From Streptococcus hyointestinalis (GTDB taxonomy: Bacteria; Bacillota; Bacilli; Lactobacillales; Streptococcaceae), in assembly GCF_011039275.1 (NCBI RefSeq), contig NZ_JAAKGB010000001.1:124001-188000 (forward strand): a stretch of 64,000 nucleotides of DNA. The letters run 5' to 3'. Position 1 is the stretch's first letter, and each line of letters starts with the position of its first letter. Shown here in pieces: positions 16,526 through 25,728 of this stretch. Position numbers and translations under genes: made by a program. The notes below the pieces were generated by a model. The model worked only from the letters and a program-made list of their open reading frames with translations, had not been told where the DNA came from and did not search any database.

Positions 16526-17807
16526 ACTGGAAATCGAAAACGTCAAGCGGATTAAAGCGGTCAAGATTGAGCCGTCCGCAAAAGGATTGACGATTATTGG
16601 TGGTAATAATAACCAAGGTAAGACAAGCGTTTTAGACAGCATTGCGTGGGCGCTAGGTGGCAATAAGTACAAACCAAGTAAAGCTATGCGTGAAGGGTCA
16701 CAAGTCCCGCCAACGCTAAAAATAACAATGTCAAACGGTCTTATAGTAGAGCGTAAGGGCAAGAATGCTAGTCTAAAAGTCATTGACCCAAACGGTCAAA
16801 AAGGCGGACAGCAGTTACTGGATAGCTTTGTGGAGGAGTTAGCTATTAACTTGCCAAAGTTCCTTGAAAGTAGTCCTAAAGACAAGGCAAACACGCTTTT
16901 ACAAATCATCGGCGTTGGTGATCAGTTGGCTGAGCTGGAACTCAAAGAAAAGGAACTGTACAATCAGCGTCATGCAATTGGTGTGATTGCAGACCAAAAG
17001 GAAAAGTTCGCTAAAGAACAGGTCTACTATCCTGAAGCGCCAAAGGAAATGGTATCTATTTCAGAGCTTATCCAGCAACAACAAGACATCTTAGCCAAAA
17101 ATGGTGAGAATGCTCGTAAGCGTCAGAATGTGGACATCATTAAGCAAAATTATGAGTTCAAACAAGCAGAAGTCAATGATTTCAAGATGAAGTTGAAACA
17201 GGCAGAAGAACAGCTTGCCCAACTGGCTAATGACCTTGAAGTGGCGCAAAAAGACGCTATGGACTTGCACGATGAGTCAACAGCAGAGATTGAAAAGAAT
17301 ATCGCTGAAATTGATGACATCAATCGTAAAGTACGTGCGAACCTTGACAAGGAAAAAGCGGAAGATGACGCAAAACTGCAACGTGAGCAGTACAACGCTT
17401 TGACGACTGACATCAACAAAGTTCGTCAAGAGAAAACGGACTTGCTGACAAATGCGGATTTGCCACTAGCGGGTCTGACCGTCGAAGATGGACAGTTACT
17501 CTATCTTGGTCAGGCTTGGGATAACATGTCAGGCAGTCAGCAGTTGCAAGTAGCGACAGCTATTATCCGCAAGCTCAAGCCAGATTGTGGTTTTGTCCTT
17601 ATCGACAAGCTGGAACAAATGGACAATCAGACTTTAGAAACCTTTGGGGCTTGGCTAGAGCAGGAGGGCTTACAGGCTATCGCTACTCGTGTCTCTACTG
17701 GTGATGAATGTTCTATCATAATCGAAGATGGCTATTCTGTCGAAAACGAAAACCATCAAGCTAAACCAGCACCAGCGACAGCACCAAGCTGGCAAGGTGG
17801 ATTTTAG
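16506..17807 (+). CDS. RecF/SbcC-like AAA ATPase
   Basis: A 433-residue ABC-type ATPase related to the heads of SMC/RecF/SbcC proteins. The N-terminal P-loop GGNNNQGKTS lies at residues 35-44; a long coiled coil spans about 150-310; the C-terminal lobe has a Walker B-like strand GFVLIDKLEQMD. The usual DE of Walker B is DK here, so ATP turnover may be slow or structural. It sits with the other replication and recombination genes. The ATG is supported by GGAGG; an upstream in-frame start lacks an RBS. Confidence 0.8.
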   Translation: MTMTINKLEIENVKRIKAVKIEPSAKGLTIIGGNNNQGKTSVLDSIAWALGGNKYKPSKAMREGSQVPPTLKITMSNGLIVERKGKNASLKVIDPNGQKGGQQLLDSFVEELAINLPKFLESSPKDKANTLLQIIGVGDQLAELELKEKELYNQRHAIGVIADQKEKFAKEQVYYPEAPKEMVSISELIQQQQDILAKNGENARKRQNVDIIKQNYEFKQAEVNDFKMKLKQAEEQLAQLANDLEVAQKDAMDLHDESTAEIEKNIAEIDDINRKVRANLDKEKAEDDAKLQREQYNALTTDINKVRQEKTDLLTNADLPLAGLTVEDGQLLYLGQAWDNMSGSQQLQVATAIIRKLKPDCGFVLIDKLEQMDNQTLETFGAWLEQEGLQAIATRVSTGDECSIIIEDGYSVENENHQAKPAPATAPSWQGGF

Positions 17808-17819
17808 AAAGGAAATGCT

Positions 17820-18008
17820 ATGATTTTTGTAAAAGAGTACTGGAGTACTTACGAATTGAACAAAGATATTCGAAATAATCCCAACTGGCTGTTTGAAGTT
17901 GTCGGTTATGCGATTGGAGAACGTCGAGAGTGCACTCTAGTTAAATGGTCAGGACTTGCAACAAAAGAATTTAAGCATTATGAAAAAATGAAAGGATTGG
18001 AGAGTTAA
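17820..18008 (+). CDS. Hypothetical phage protein
   Basis: Sixty-two residues, soluble, with aromatic residues spread through (EYWSTYELNK, NPNWLFEVVGY). It is located between two ATPase genes, three bases before the second, with AGAAAGG upstream. No function is recognised. Confidence 0.6.
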   Translation: MIFVKEYWSTYELNKDIRNNPNWLFEVVGYAIGERRECTLVKWSGLATKEFKHYEKMKGLES

Positions 18009-18011
18009 GTT

Positions 18012-19196
18012 ATGGATTTTACAATCACAAGAGGTAAACGTGCTCGTGCGCAGCGTGTGGTTATCTATGGACCAGAGGGCATTGGGAAGTCTAGCTTTGC
18101 AGCACAGTTCCCAGAACCGCTCTTTATTGATACAGAGGGGTCAACGGATAACATGAATGTGGCACGTCTGCCGAAACCAACCGGCTATACCATGCTGAAA
18201 AATCAAATTGCATGGGTCAAAGCTAACCCAACGGCATGCAAGACGCTGGTCATTGATACCATTGACTGGGCGGAGGCTTTGGCTATCAATCATATTTGTG
18301 CTGAAAATAACCAACCGGGTATTGAAAGTTTCGGTTATGGCAATGGCTATGTCTATTTGTGGGAGGAAATTGGACGTCTCTTAAACCTGTTGCAAGAATT
18401 AGTTGAAATTGGGATTAACGTTGTACTCACAGCGCATGCTCAAGTTAAGAAGTTTACCAAGCCTGATGAAATGGGTGGCTATGACCGCTATGAATTGAAG
18501 CTAAGTAATAAAAAAACTGAAGCGAATGTGTCTGCTAAAGTTAAAGAGTGGGCTGATATGGTTTTGTTTATTGACTATAAAACGTATATCGTTACAGACG
18601 ATAAAACCAAGAAACAAAAAGCACAGGGTGGACAGCGTGTTATTCATACGACCCACTCACCAGCTTGGGACGCTAAAAACCGTCACGGCTTGCCAGACGA
18701 ATTGCCACTAGACTATGCAGGTATTGCTCATATCTTCGCACCAGCACAACCACAACCGCAGCAAGAACCGCAAGCTGGCACAATGGAACCTAATCCAGTT
18801 GAGCGAGCAGACCCAACACCACAACAGCCACAGACTCAAAATCCAGCGCAAGACAGTCCACAGGCACAAGAACAGACGAGTCTTGACTTAGATATGAGCG
18901 TCGTTGCAGACAAGGCGCAACCAGTACCAACAGCGGAACAATCCCAACAAGCTAATGTTATCAGTCCGCTCATCCCTAAAGCGCTACAAGATTTGATGAT
19001 TAGTAACCAAGTCACACAAGAAGAAGTGTTACAAGCAACTTATGTCAATAACATTTACCCATTGGGCACACCAGTAGAAAATATCGACCCCGATTATTGG
19101 AACTATATGGCTAGTGTCTGGGATAAGGTGATGGTAGTCATCAATGAAAAAGTACGAGCTAATCCAGATATACCCTTTACCGTGGAGGGGGCATAG
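18012..19196 (+). CDS. RecA-like phage ATPase (AAA_24, Sak4-like)
   Basis: A 394-residue protein. The first 235 residues form a RecA-like ATPase core: Walker A GPEGIGKSSF (residues 17-26), Walker B-like TLVIDTID near 80, and a conserved NVVLTAHAQ. This matches the phage nucleotide-binding family PF13479, which includes Sak4-type single-strand annealing proteins. The remaining residues are a proline/glutamine-rich linker and a small C-terminal domain. Its proximity to a DUF669 protein and a helicase suggests a role in phage recombination or replication; that is inference. Confidence 0.78.
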   Translation: MDFTITRGKRARAQRVVIYGPEGIGKSSFAAQFPEPLFIDTEGSTDNMNVARLPKPTGYTMLKNQIAWVKANPTACKTLVIDTIDWAEALAINHICAENNQPGIESFGYGNGYVYLWEEIGRLLNLLQELVEIGINVVLTAHAQVKKFTKPDEMGGYDRYELKLSNKKTEANVSAKVKEWADMVLFIDYKTYIVTDDKTKKQKAQGGQRVIHTTHSPAWDAKNRHGLPDELPLDYAGIAHIFAPAQPQPQQEPQAGTMEPNPVERADPTPQQPQTQNPAQDSPQAQEQTSLDLDMSVVADKAQPVPTAEQSQQANVISPLIPKALQDLMISNQVTQEEVLQATYVNNIYPLGTPVENIDPDYWNYMASVWDKVMVVINEKVRANPDIPFTVEGA

Positions 19197-19235
19197 GTTT
19201 TGGATTTTAGAAGCGATTGCGAGGTTTAATAAACA

Positions 19236-19658
19236 ATGGAAAGACGTATTAACTTAGATTTATCAATTTTGGGTGATGGTGGTCTCCAAGAGAAAGTAGA
19301 CAGAGAGCTTGAAAAAGTCTTTGACAATATCTTAGACCCCAACACAGACCACAAGACCAAACGTAAGCTCGTTATCACACTGACGATGAGCGCTGACGAA
19401 AGTCGTGAGGTGGTTGGTACTAGCATGGAAGTTAAGTCGACACTAGCTCCGCAAAATGGAGTCGCTACGACTGTCCTTGTCGGTCAGAAAGACGGACATG
19501 TCTACGCCAACGAGCTTAAAAGTAGCGCTCCTGGTCAAATGTATTTTGACGACCAAGCGACATTAAGGACCGATTTGGGAGAGCCAGTCGAAGACTTAGA
19601 AAAAGGTATCAATGAAGATGTCATTGATTTTAACAAGCAAAAGAAAGTAGGTAAGTAA
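19236..19658 (+). CDS. Phage replication-terminator-like protein
   Basis: A 140-residue protein of a family often annotated as phage replication terminator protein. It has an N-terminal segment with INLDLSILGDGGLQEKVDRE and a central beta-rich part (KRKLVITLTMSADESREVV). The annotation is by family resemblance; the molecular role has not been shown as far as I know. It lies between the RecA-like ATPase and the frame-disrupted gene. The RBS is weak (GAGG about 14 bases upstream). Confidence 0.65.
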   Translation: MERRINLDLSILGDGGLQEKVDRELEKVFDNILDPNTDHKTKRKLVITLTMSADESREVVGTSMEVKSTLAPQNGVATTVLVGQKDGHVYANELKSSAPGQMYFDDQATLRTDLGEPVEDLEKGINEDVIDFNKQKKVGK

Positions 19659-19659
19659 C

Positions 19660-20393
19660 ATGAGCGAAAACATCAAAGAAGCGCTAGAGTATGCAGTGGA
19701 ATTAAATCAATATGGTATGGAAATCGTCACAGCTGCTGACGGTACAGAGTATTACGACGCCAACAAAACCAGCATGCGTCGATTAAAACCAACACCTTAT
19801 CCAACACCGCTGCACTTCAACACACTAGACAGTCTGATTGACTATTTGAAGTCTGGATTAGATAACATTCTGAACTCACAGCTGTTAATCGTTGTGGAAA
19901 GTCCCAAAGAGGTCAATGTCTACTCACCTTTGGACCCTGAAGTCAAACGTAGTCACATTGCTACTGTGCAGTCACTTACTCCGCATGTTCCTTTTGGAGA
20001 ATATGAGAACGCTACTGATTTCAATGTATTCTTGCAATCTCTGTTTGAAGATAGCGATGACCGTGAAACTGTACTTAGCTTTGCGAGTGCCTTGAAAATC
20101 GAAAATGGTTCAGAGGTGGTCGACGATGGTATCAGTCAGACAATGACTGTCAAAATGGTGTGGCTAGTCTTGCAAAAGCAAAAGCGCCTAATCCAGTGAC
20201 TTTGCGCCCATATCGCACCTTTGCAGAGGTGGAGCAACCAGCGAGCCAGTTTGTTTTTCGTATCAATCAAAATGCTCAAATGGCACTCTTTGAAGCCGAC
20301 GGCGGAAAATGGCGTTTAGAAGCTATCAACAATATCGCAAACTACCTGAAAGAAAGTCTTGTATTGCAAGACAACATCACAATTTTAGCTTAA
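19660..20393 (+). pseudogene. Early phage protein gene with a frame disruption
   Basis: Two overlapping frames read as one gene. The first runs from ATG 19,660 through VDDGISQTMTVK and then into a nonconserved tail that stops at 20,199. The second begins near 20,150 with GVASLAKAKAPNPV and FRTFAEVEQPASQF-like text, ending at 20,393. Adding one A to the AAAA run at 20,147-20,153 restores a continuous product of about 244 residues. Intact phage homologues, as I know them, carry this C-terminal block in one frame. It may be a true mutation or a base-calling error in a homopolymer. Function unknown. Confidence 0.7.
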
Positions 20394-20409
20394 AAAGGAG
20401 ACTCAAAAA

Positions 20410-21024
20410 ATGACACAATACAACAACACTAACAACAACTTTGAACACGAGCTTGGCTGGGAAGATGAGATTACTCAAGATGGTGCGCAGTTCGTCAGTC
20501 TGACACCGGGGTTCTATCAATTTACTGTGACTAATTTTGAACGTGGACGTCACACGCCTAATCCTACAAATCCCGGTAAATTGCCAGCCTGCAATAAAGC
20601 AATTATCACAATTGAAATCGAAACTGAAGAAGGTATCGCACAACTTAAGCACAATCTTTTCTTGCACACGTCGACTGAAGGCATGTTGTCAGCATTCTTT
20701 GGTGCTATCGGTCAAAAGAAACATGGTGAACCACTACGCATGAACTGGAACATTCTTGGCGCTGAAGGTGTTTGTCAAATCAATAAACGTAAAGGAACTG
20801 GCGAATACGCTGATAGAGAGTTCGACAATATCAAGTCCATGGTCTACGCCGATGAAGTGGACTGGTCTAAGGTGCTTAACGCTCATCAAGGACAAGCACA
20901 ACCAGCGCAACAAAGTCCACAAAATTATCAACAGCCACAGCAGACTTACCAACAACCTCAAACACAGCAACCGCAGTCACAACAACCACAGCAACCACAA
21001 CAACAAACCTTTACTGGCTTTTAA
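20410..21024 (+). CDS. DUF669 family protein, SSB-like candidate
   Basis: A 204-residue protein. Residues 10-145 match the phage DUF669 family (DGAQFVSLTPGFYQFTV, GRHTPNPTNPGKLPACNKA). The last 55 residues are almost entirely Gln and Pro in degenerate QQPQ repeats. DUF669 genes sit beside phage recombinases and helicases, and a single-strand DNA-binding role has been suggested; the flexible Q-rich tail fits that idea. The repeat DNA could change length by slippage. AAAAGGAG precedes the ATG. Confidence 0.75.
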   Translation: MTQYNNTNNNFEHELGWEDEITQDGAQFVSLTPGFYQFTVTNFERGRHTPNPTNPGKLPACNKAIITIEIETEEGIAQLKHNLFLHTSTEGMLSAFFGAIGQKKHGEPLRMNWNILGAEGVCQINKRKGTGEYADREFDNIKSMVYADEVDWSKVLNAHQGQAQPAQQSPQNYQQPQQTYQQPQTQQPQSQQPQQPQQQTFTGF

Positions 21025-21034
21025 GGAGGTCTAA

Positions 21035-22618
21035 ATGGAACTACGACCTTATCAAAAAGAGGCTGTGGTTGCTGTACAGCAGGAATGGGAAAGTGGCAAG
21101 AAGAAGACGCTTCTTGTCCTCCCCACTGGCTGTGGTAAGACCATTGTCTTTTCAAAAATCATTGAAGAACGCGTTAGACGTGGTGAGCGTGTCCTGATAC
21201 TAGCGCACCGTTCAGAACTTTTGGAGCAAGCCAGCGATAAACTCAAGACCGCAACAGGACTTGGCACAGCGCTTGAAAAAGCGGAGAGTAGTGCTATTGG
21301 CTCTTGGTATCGTGTGGTGGTTGGGTCTGTGCAGACCTTACAGCGTGAAAAACGGTTGAACCAGTTTTCAAAAGACTACTTTGACACGATTGTCATCGAT
21401 GAAGCTCATCACGCTTTGTCTACAGGCTATCGGACAGTACTGGACTATTTCAGTGACGCACAGGTCTTAGGTGTGACAGCTACGCCCGACCGTGGAGACA
21501 AGCAAAATCTAGGCAAGGTATTTGATAGTTTGGCTTATGAGTATTCATTAGTTGACGCTATCAAGTCTGGCTATCTGTCTAAGATTTCGGCGGTGACTAT
21601 CCCCTTGACGCTTGACTTATCCAGTGTCAGTCAACAAGCTGGGGACTTTAAAGCGAGTGACATCGGGACAGCATTAGACCCTTACTTAGAGCAAATTGCA
21701 GACGAAATGGTCAAGCAATGTAAAGACCGCAAAACAGTCGTCTTCTTACCACTGGTAAAGACCTCACAAAAATTCAGAGACATCTTAAACGCCAAAGGTT
21801 TTAAAGCTGCAGAAGTCAATGGCGAGTCCAAAGACCGTGCAGAAGTGCTAGAGGATTTCGACAAGGGCAAGTACAACGTACTGTGCAACTCTATGCTTTT
21901 GACAGAGGGCTGGGACTGTCCAAGCGTTGACTGTGTGGTGGTCTTGCGTCCAACAAAGGTGCGTGCGCTTTATAGTCAAATGGTGGGGCGTGGCACACGT
22001 CTAGCCGACGGCAAAGAAAATCTTTTATTGCTGGACTTCCTCTGGCACACTGAACGCCATGAGCTGTGTCGTCCTGCTCACCTCGTGACTGACAGTCCAG
22101 AAGTCGCTAAAAAGATGATTGAAGAGATGACTGAAGACACTGAAACAGCTTTCGAACTCATCGAAGCTGAAGAAGTCGCCAGTCAAGATGTCGTGGCTGA
22201 GCGTGAGGAAGCCCTAGCCAAACAGCTTGAGGAAATGCGCAAACGTAAGCGTAAGCTCGTTGACCCTCTGCAATTTGAAATGTCTATCCAAGCTGAGGAC
22301 TTGGCGGACTATGTGCCGTCTTTTGGTTGGGAAATGGAACCACCAAGCGACAGTCAGCTAAAAGCTCTTGAAAAGTACGGTATTTTTACGGATGAAATCG
22401 GCAACGCTGGAAAAGCTAGCAAACTGCTAGACCGTCTCAACAAGCGCAAAATAAATGGACTGACTACGCCAAAACAAATCAGACTACTGGAGCGCTATGG
22501 CTTTAGAAATGTGGGTTTGTGGAAGTTTGAACAAGCAAGCTATATGATCAATCGCATAGCAGCTAGTGGCTGGCGATTGCCGCAAGGCGTCATTGCCAAA
22601 GAATATCAACCACAATAA
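21035..22618 (+). CDS. Superfamily 2 DEAD/DEAH-box helicase
   Basis: A 527-residue DNA helicase for phage replication or recombination. Motif I is LPTGCGKT (about residues 29-36), Ia LAHRSELL, II IDEAHH (near 122), III GVTATP, and motif VI QMVGRGTRL near 315. The C-terminal 120 residues contain two short repeats with KALEKYG/RLLERYG, probably a DNA-binding or oligomerisation module. AAGGAGG precedes the ATG directly after the DUF669 gene. Confidence 0.9.
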   Translation: MELRPYQKEAVVAVQQEWESGKKKTLLVLPTGCGKTIVFSKIIEERVRRGERVLILAHRSELLEQASDKLKTATGLGTALEKAESSAIGSWYRVVVGSVQTLQREKRLNQFSKDYFDTIVIDEAHHALSTGYRTVLDYFSDAQVLGVTATPDRGDKQNLGKVFDSLAYEYSLVDAIKSGYLSKISAVTIPLTLDLSSVSQQAGDFKASDIGTALDPYLEQIADEMVKQCKDRKTVVFLPLVKTSQKFRDILNAKGFKAAEVNGESKDRAEVLEDFDKGKYNVLCNSMLLTEGWDCPSVDCVVVLRPTKVRALYSQMVGRGTRLADGKENLLLLDFLWHTERHELCRPAHLVTDSPEVAKKMIEEMTEDTETAFELIEAEEVASQDVVAEREEALAKQLEEMRKRKRKLVDPLQFEMSIQAEDLADYVPSFGWEMEPPSDSQLKALEKYGIFTDEIGNAGKASKLLDRLNKRKINGLTTPKQIRLLERYGFRNVGLWKFEQASYMINRIAASGWRLPQGVIAKEYQPQ

Positions 22619-22633
22619 ATAGAAAGGTGAAGA

Positions 22634-24895
22634 ATGACAGAAGGTAATTTTGACTTAATCCCTCTGCTAGACTATATCAATCCTTCTGTTCTGTCGTATC
22701 AAGAATGGATAAATGTCGGTATGGCTCTCAAACATGAGGGCTATACCGCAATGGATTGGGATAGCTGGTCGCAGGCAGACAGTCGCTACAAAAAGGGTGA
22801 GTGTTTTGCTAAATGGGATACTTTCAAAGAAGATGGTCTAGGCACAGTAACGGGTGCGACCATTACTCAAATGGCTAAAGAAAACGGCTGGGTATCAGAC
22901 TACAGCGCTATGAGCAACGACGCTCACGAGTTGGACTGGAACAGCACGATTGACCGTGATTATCGCATTGTGGATAAAAACTGGGTCGAAGCTAAGGAAA
23001 TCAGAGAGCCAGTCAACTGGTCGCCAGTGCATGACCTCATCACTTACATCGACACCCTTTTTGAGTCGACGGATAAGGTTGGCTATGTCACAGAGACTTA
23101 TCCAATCGAGACAGACAAGGGAACAATCTACAAGCCAACAAAAGGGGCGTATGACAGAACAGCAGGCGAACTCATCCAAGCCTTGCAGAAATGCAATGGC
23201 GACATCGGAGCTGTCTTTGGAGACTACAAAGAAGAAGCTGGGGCGTGGATACGGTTCAATCCATTGGACGGGAACGGCGTCAAAAATGACAATGTAACTG
23301 ATTTTCGTTTTGCGCTGGTCGAGTCGGACAGCATGGAACTTGGCAAGCAATACGCTTTGTTTAAAGAGCTAGAATTGCCAATCGCCACATTGGTGCATAG
23401 TGGTAAGAAGTCGCTACACGCTATCGTGAAAGTCGACGCTAGAGACTATCAAGAGTATCGTAAGCGTGTAGACTACATCTATCAAATCTGTAAAAAAAAT
23501 GGCTTAGACATCGACACGCAGAACCGCAATCCAAGCAGGCTGTCTCGCATGCCTGGTGTCATTCGTGACGGACATAAGCAGTTCTTGATTGATACTAACA
23601 TCGGTAAAGCGAATTATGACGAGTGGTATCAATGGATTGAAGACTTGAACGATGACTTGCCTGACCCTGAAACGCTATCAGAGCAGTGGGACAATCTGCC
23701 TGACTTAGCGCCAGAACTTATAAAGGGCGTCTTACGTCAAGGACATAAGCTCTTAATCGCTGGTCCATCCAAGGCTGGTAAGTCCTTTGCCTTGATAGAG
23801 CTATCTATCGCCATTGCAGAGGGTAGAGACTGGCTGGGTTGGCAGTGTGAACAAGGGCGTGTGCTCTACGTCAACTTGGAGCTAGACAGACCGTCAGCAC
23901 TTCATCGTTTCAAGGATGTTTACCAAGCAATGCAGCTAAAACCTGCCAATCTGAAAAACATCGACATTTGGAACTTGCGTGGTAAGACTGTTCCGATGGA
24001 CAAGTTAGCGCCGAAACTTATCAGGCGTTCACTTAAAAAGAACTATCAAGCAGTTATCATTGACCCGATTTACAAAGTGCTGACTGGTGATGAGAACAGT
24101 GCAGACCAGATGGCGCACTTCACCAATCAGTTCGACAAAGTCGCTACAGAGCTTGGCTGTTCTGTGATTTACTGTCATCACCACTCTAAAGGCGCTCAAG
24201 GTGGTAAGAAGTCTATGGACCGTGCGAGCGGTTCAGGAGTGTTTGCTCGTGACCCTGACGCATTGATAGACTTAGTTGAGCTTGAGCTGTCAGACGACAT
24301 CATCAAGACACGCATTGATAAAGTCAAATGCGAACACTACAAGAAAGCTCTGCAAGAGCAAAACTTAGCTTACTATCAACAGCATGTTTCATTAGATGAC
24401 TTGCAAAGTCGAGCACAAATGCAAAAGCATTTTGAACAAGCTATAGACGATGTGCTAGTTAGAGCGCCTTACGTTGACGCTATGAAAGCAGCGGTACACG
24501 CTATCGAGATTAGTACCGCTTGGCGAGTTGAGGGAACGTTGCGTGAGTTTGCGAAGTTTCCACCAGTAAATATGTGGTTTAGCTATCCAGTCCACAGCAT
24601 TGATGACACAGGCGTGCTGGCTGATATACAGCTAGAAGATAGTAAGCCTGCATGGCAAAAAGCCAAGGACAGTAGAAAGTCCAAAAAAGAAAAACTCAAA
24701 GAGCGACAAGAGAAACTAGAGACAGCTTATAGCGCATTGTTCGATGGCACAACGCCAGTAACTCAAAAAGAGCTTGCTGAATATCTGGACACTACTGAGA
24801 GAACTGTACTCAATTATGTGAAAGAACATGACGGTTTCATCGCTCAAAAAGGAACAATTTATCAAGTTGCTCAATCAGAAAAAAATGAAAAATAA
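22634..24895 (+). CDS. Phage primase-helicase (PriCT/AEP plus RepA-like ATPase)
   Basis: A 753-residue multidomain replication protein. Residues 10-80 form a PriCT-like domain (SYQEWINVGMALKHEG). Residues 190-330 carry archaeo-eukaryotic primase-like motifs (FRFALVESD, HSGKKSLHAIVKVDA, NPSRLSRMPG). Residues 370-560 are a RecA-fold ATPase of the RepA/AAA_25 type with Walker A AGPSKAGKSF and IIDPIYK. The C-terminal part has a helix-turn-helix-like segment (TQKELAEYLDTTERTVLNYV). It would unwind and prime DNA at the phage origin, which may be the repeat region immediately following. Confidence 0.85.
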   Translation: MTEGNFDLIPLLDYINPSVLSYQEWINVGMALKHEGYTAMDWDSWSQADSRYKKGECFAKWDTFKEDGLGTVTGATITQMAKENGWVSDYSAMSNDAHELDWNSTIDRDYRIVDKNWVEAKEIREPVNWSPVHDLITYIDTLFESTDKVGYVTETYPIETDKGTIYKPTKGAYDRTAGELIQALQKCNGDIGAVFGDYKEEAGAWIRFNPLDGNGVKNDNVTDFRFALVESDSMELGKQYALFKELELPIATLVHSGKKSLHAIVKVDARDYQEYRKRVDYIYQICKKNGLDIDTQNRNPSRLSRMPGVIRDGHKQFLIDTNIGKANYDEWYQWIEDLNDDLPDPETLSEQWDNLPDLAPELIKGVLRQGHKLLIAGPSKAGKSFALIELSIAIAEGRDWLGWQCEQGRVLYVNLELDRPSALHRFKDVYQAMQLKPANLKNIDIWNLRGKTVPMDKLAPKLIRRSLKKNYQAVIIDPIYKVLTGDENSADQMAHFTNQFDKVATELGCSVIYCHHHSKGAQGGKKSMDRASGSGVFARDPDALIDLVELELSDDIIKTRIDKVKCEHYKKALQEQNLAYYQQHVSLDDLQSRAQMQKHFEQAIDDVLVRAPYVDAMKAAVHAIEISTAWRVEGTLREFAKFPPVNMWFSYPVHSIDDTGVLADIQLEDSKPAWQKAKDSRKSKKEKLKERQEKLETAYSALFDGTTPVTQKELAEYLDTTERTVLNYVKEHDGFIAQKGTIYQVAQSEKNEK

Positions 24896-25041
24896 TGTTT
24901 TTTTCAAAAGGTGCATTCTACGAAAGAAAGAAAAAAACATGTTGAAAACAACGTGAAAGAGTATGTTATTTTCATTTCGTACCACGAAAAATAATGTTTT
25001 TTTCAAAGATTTCTTGCTACGAAAAAAACGAGAAAAAACAT
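24895..25041. repeat. Two tandem hairpin units, possible phage origin
   Basis: Two units 99 bases apart share GAAAAATAATGTTTTTTTC, a CTACGAAA motif and a following AAAAAACATGTT. In each, ATGTTTTTTTC pairs with GAAAAAAACAT (24,895-24,905 with 24,930-24,940; 24,994-25,004 with 25,032-25,041, the last one base shorter), putting CTACGAAA in the loop. A small TTTCGT-ACC-ACGAAA dyad lies between (24,975-24,989). This 315-base gap between the primase-helicase and the next gene contains no gene. Confidence 0.55.
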
Positions 25042-25124
25042 GTTATTTTCATGAAGAAAACAGTATTAGACTTAAAAGTCGTAGTAAAATGTTTTTCCTT
25101 CGTCAAAAGTCAAAGAGAAAAGGA

Positions 25125-25176
25125 AAAGGGGCTGTAAGCTCTGCCCCTTTATCCTTTGTCTCATCTTTGACAAAGG
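25125..25176 (+). terminator. Two adjacent hairpins after the replication block
   Basis: AAAGGGGC/GCCCCTTT (25,125-25,132 with 25,143-25,150) and CCTTTGTC/GACAAAGG (25,153-25,160 with 25,169-25,176). The first has a short T-tract only, so termination may be partial. Confidence 0.5.
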
Positions 25177-25210
25177 CGCACATAAAACATGAATTTTGAA
25201 AGGAGAAAAA

Positions 25211-25441
25211 ATGAGACGTAAAAAAGTAAGGTCAGCGAAGTTGGAGATTGGTAAACGCATGCCACCTTTATATCATAAATTGCCCAACCAAATTTATGAC
25301 GCTCAAAATTCCGAAGTATTGAAATGGATAGCAGAGCAACCACAACTTTTGGAATGGACATTCGCTCAACTAAAAACAGCAGGTTATGTTGAGTACAATT
25401 CTGAAACTGGTGTGTGGTCTGGAATAGAGGATTGGGAGTAA
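25211..25441 (+). CDS. Hypothetical phage protein
   Basis: Seventy-six residues with a very basic start (MRRKKVRSAKLEIGKR) and a helical middle containing WIAEQPQLLEWTFAQL. GAAAGGAG lies six bases before the ATG; a TTG five codons upstream has no RBS. It is the first gene of the middle operon. No function is recognised. Confidence 0.6.
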   Translation: MRRKKVRSAKLEIGKRMPPLYHKLPNQIYDAQNSEVLKWIAEQPQLLEWTFAQLKTAGYVEYNSETGVWSGIEDWE

Positions 25442-25446
25442 AGTCT

Positions 25447-25728
25447 ATGAGTAAATACAATTTTGAAACAGGTCAGCATGATTTACCATTTATGGGAACA
25501 GACCCAGTAAAAAGACCATCGCACTATCAAGGTCGTTATGGACTAGAAGCGATTGACGTTGTGACGAACTTTGCAGCTTGTCCTGAATACATTGAGGGGT
25601 TCTACTGGGGCAATGCTATCAAGTATATGTTGCGCTGGCATGCAAAAGGTGGCGTTCAAGATTTGAAGAAAGCACGTCAAAACTTGAATTGGTTAATTGA
25701 GAGTTTGGAAGGTAAGAACAATGATTGA
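25447..25728 (+). CDS. DUF3310 family protein
   Basis: A 93-residue member of DUF3310 (PF11753), common in phages: KRPSHYQGRYGLEAIDV, then FYWGNAIKYMLRWHAKGG and DLKKARQNLNWLIE. The conserved H-Y, W-G-N and K-Y-x-x-R-x-x-x-K-G positions are all present. Some phage nucleotide kinase or nucleotide-metabolism proteins carry this domain, but its activity is unknown. It overlaps the RusA gene by eight bases. Confidence 0.8.
   Translation: MSKYNFETGQHDLPFMGTDPVKRPSHYQGRYGLEAIDVVTNFAACPEYIEGFYWGNAIKYMLRWHAKGGVQDLKKARQNLNWLIESLEGKNND

Noticed and set aside
22895..23350. A 151-codon minus-strand frame inside the primase-helicase gene
   Set aside because: It lies wholly opposite a well-supported gene, with no RBS or promoter.
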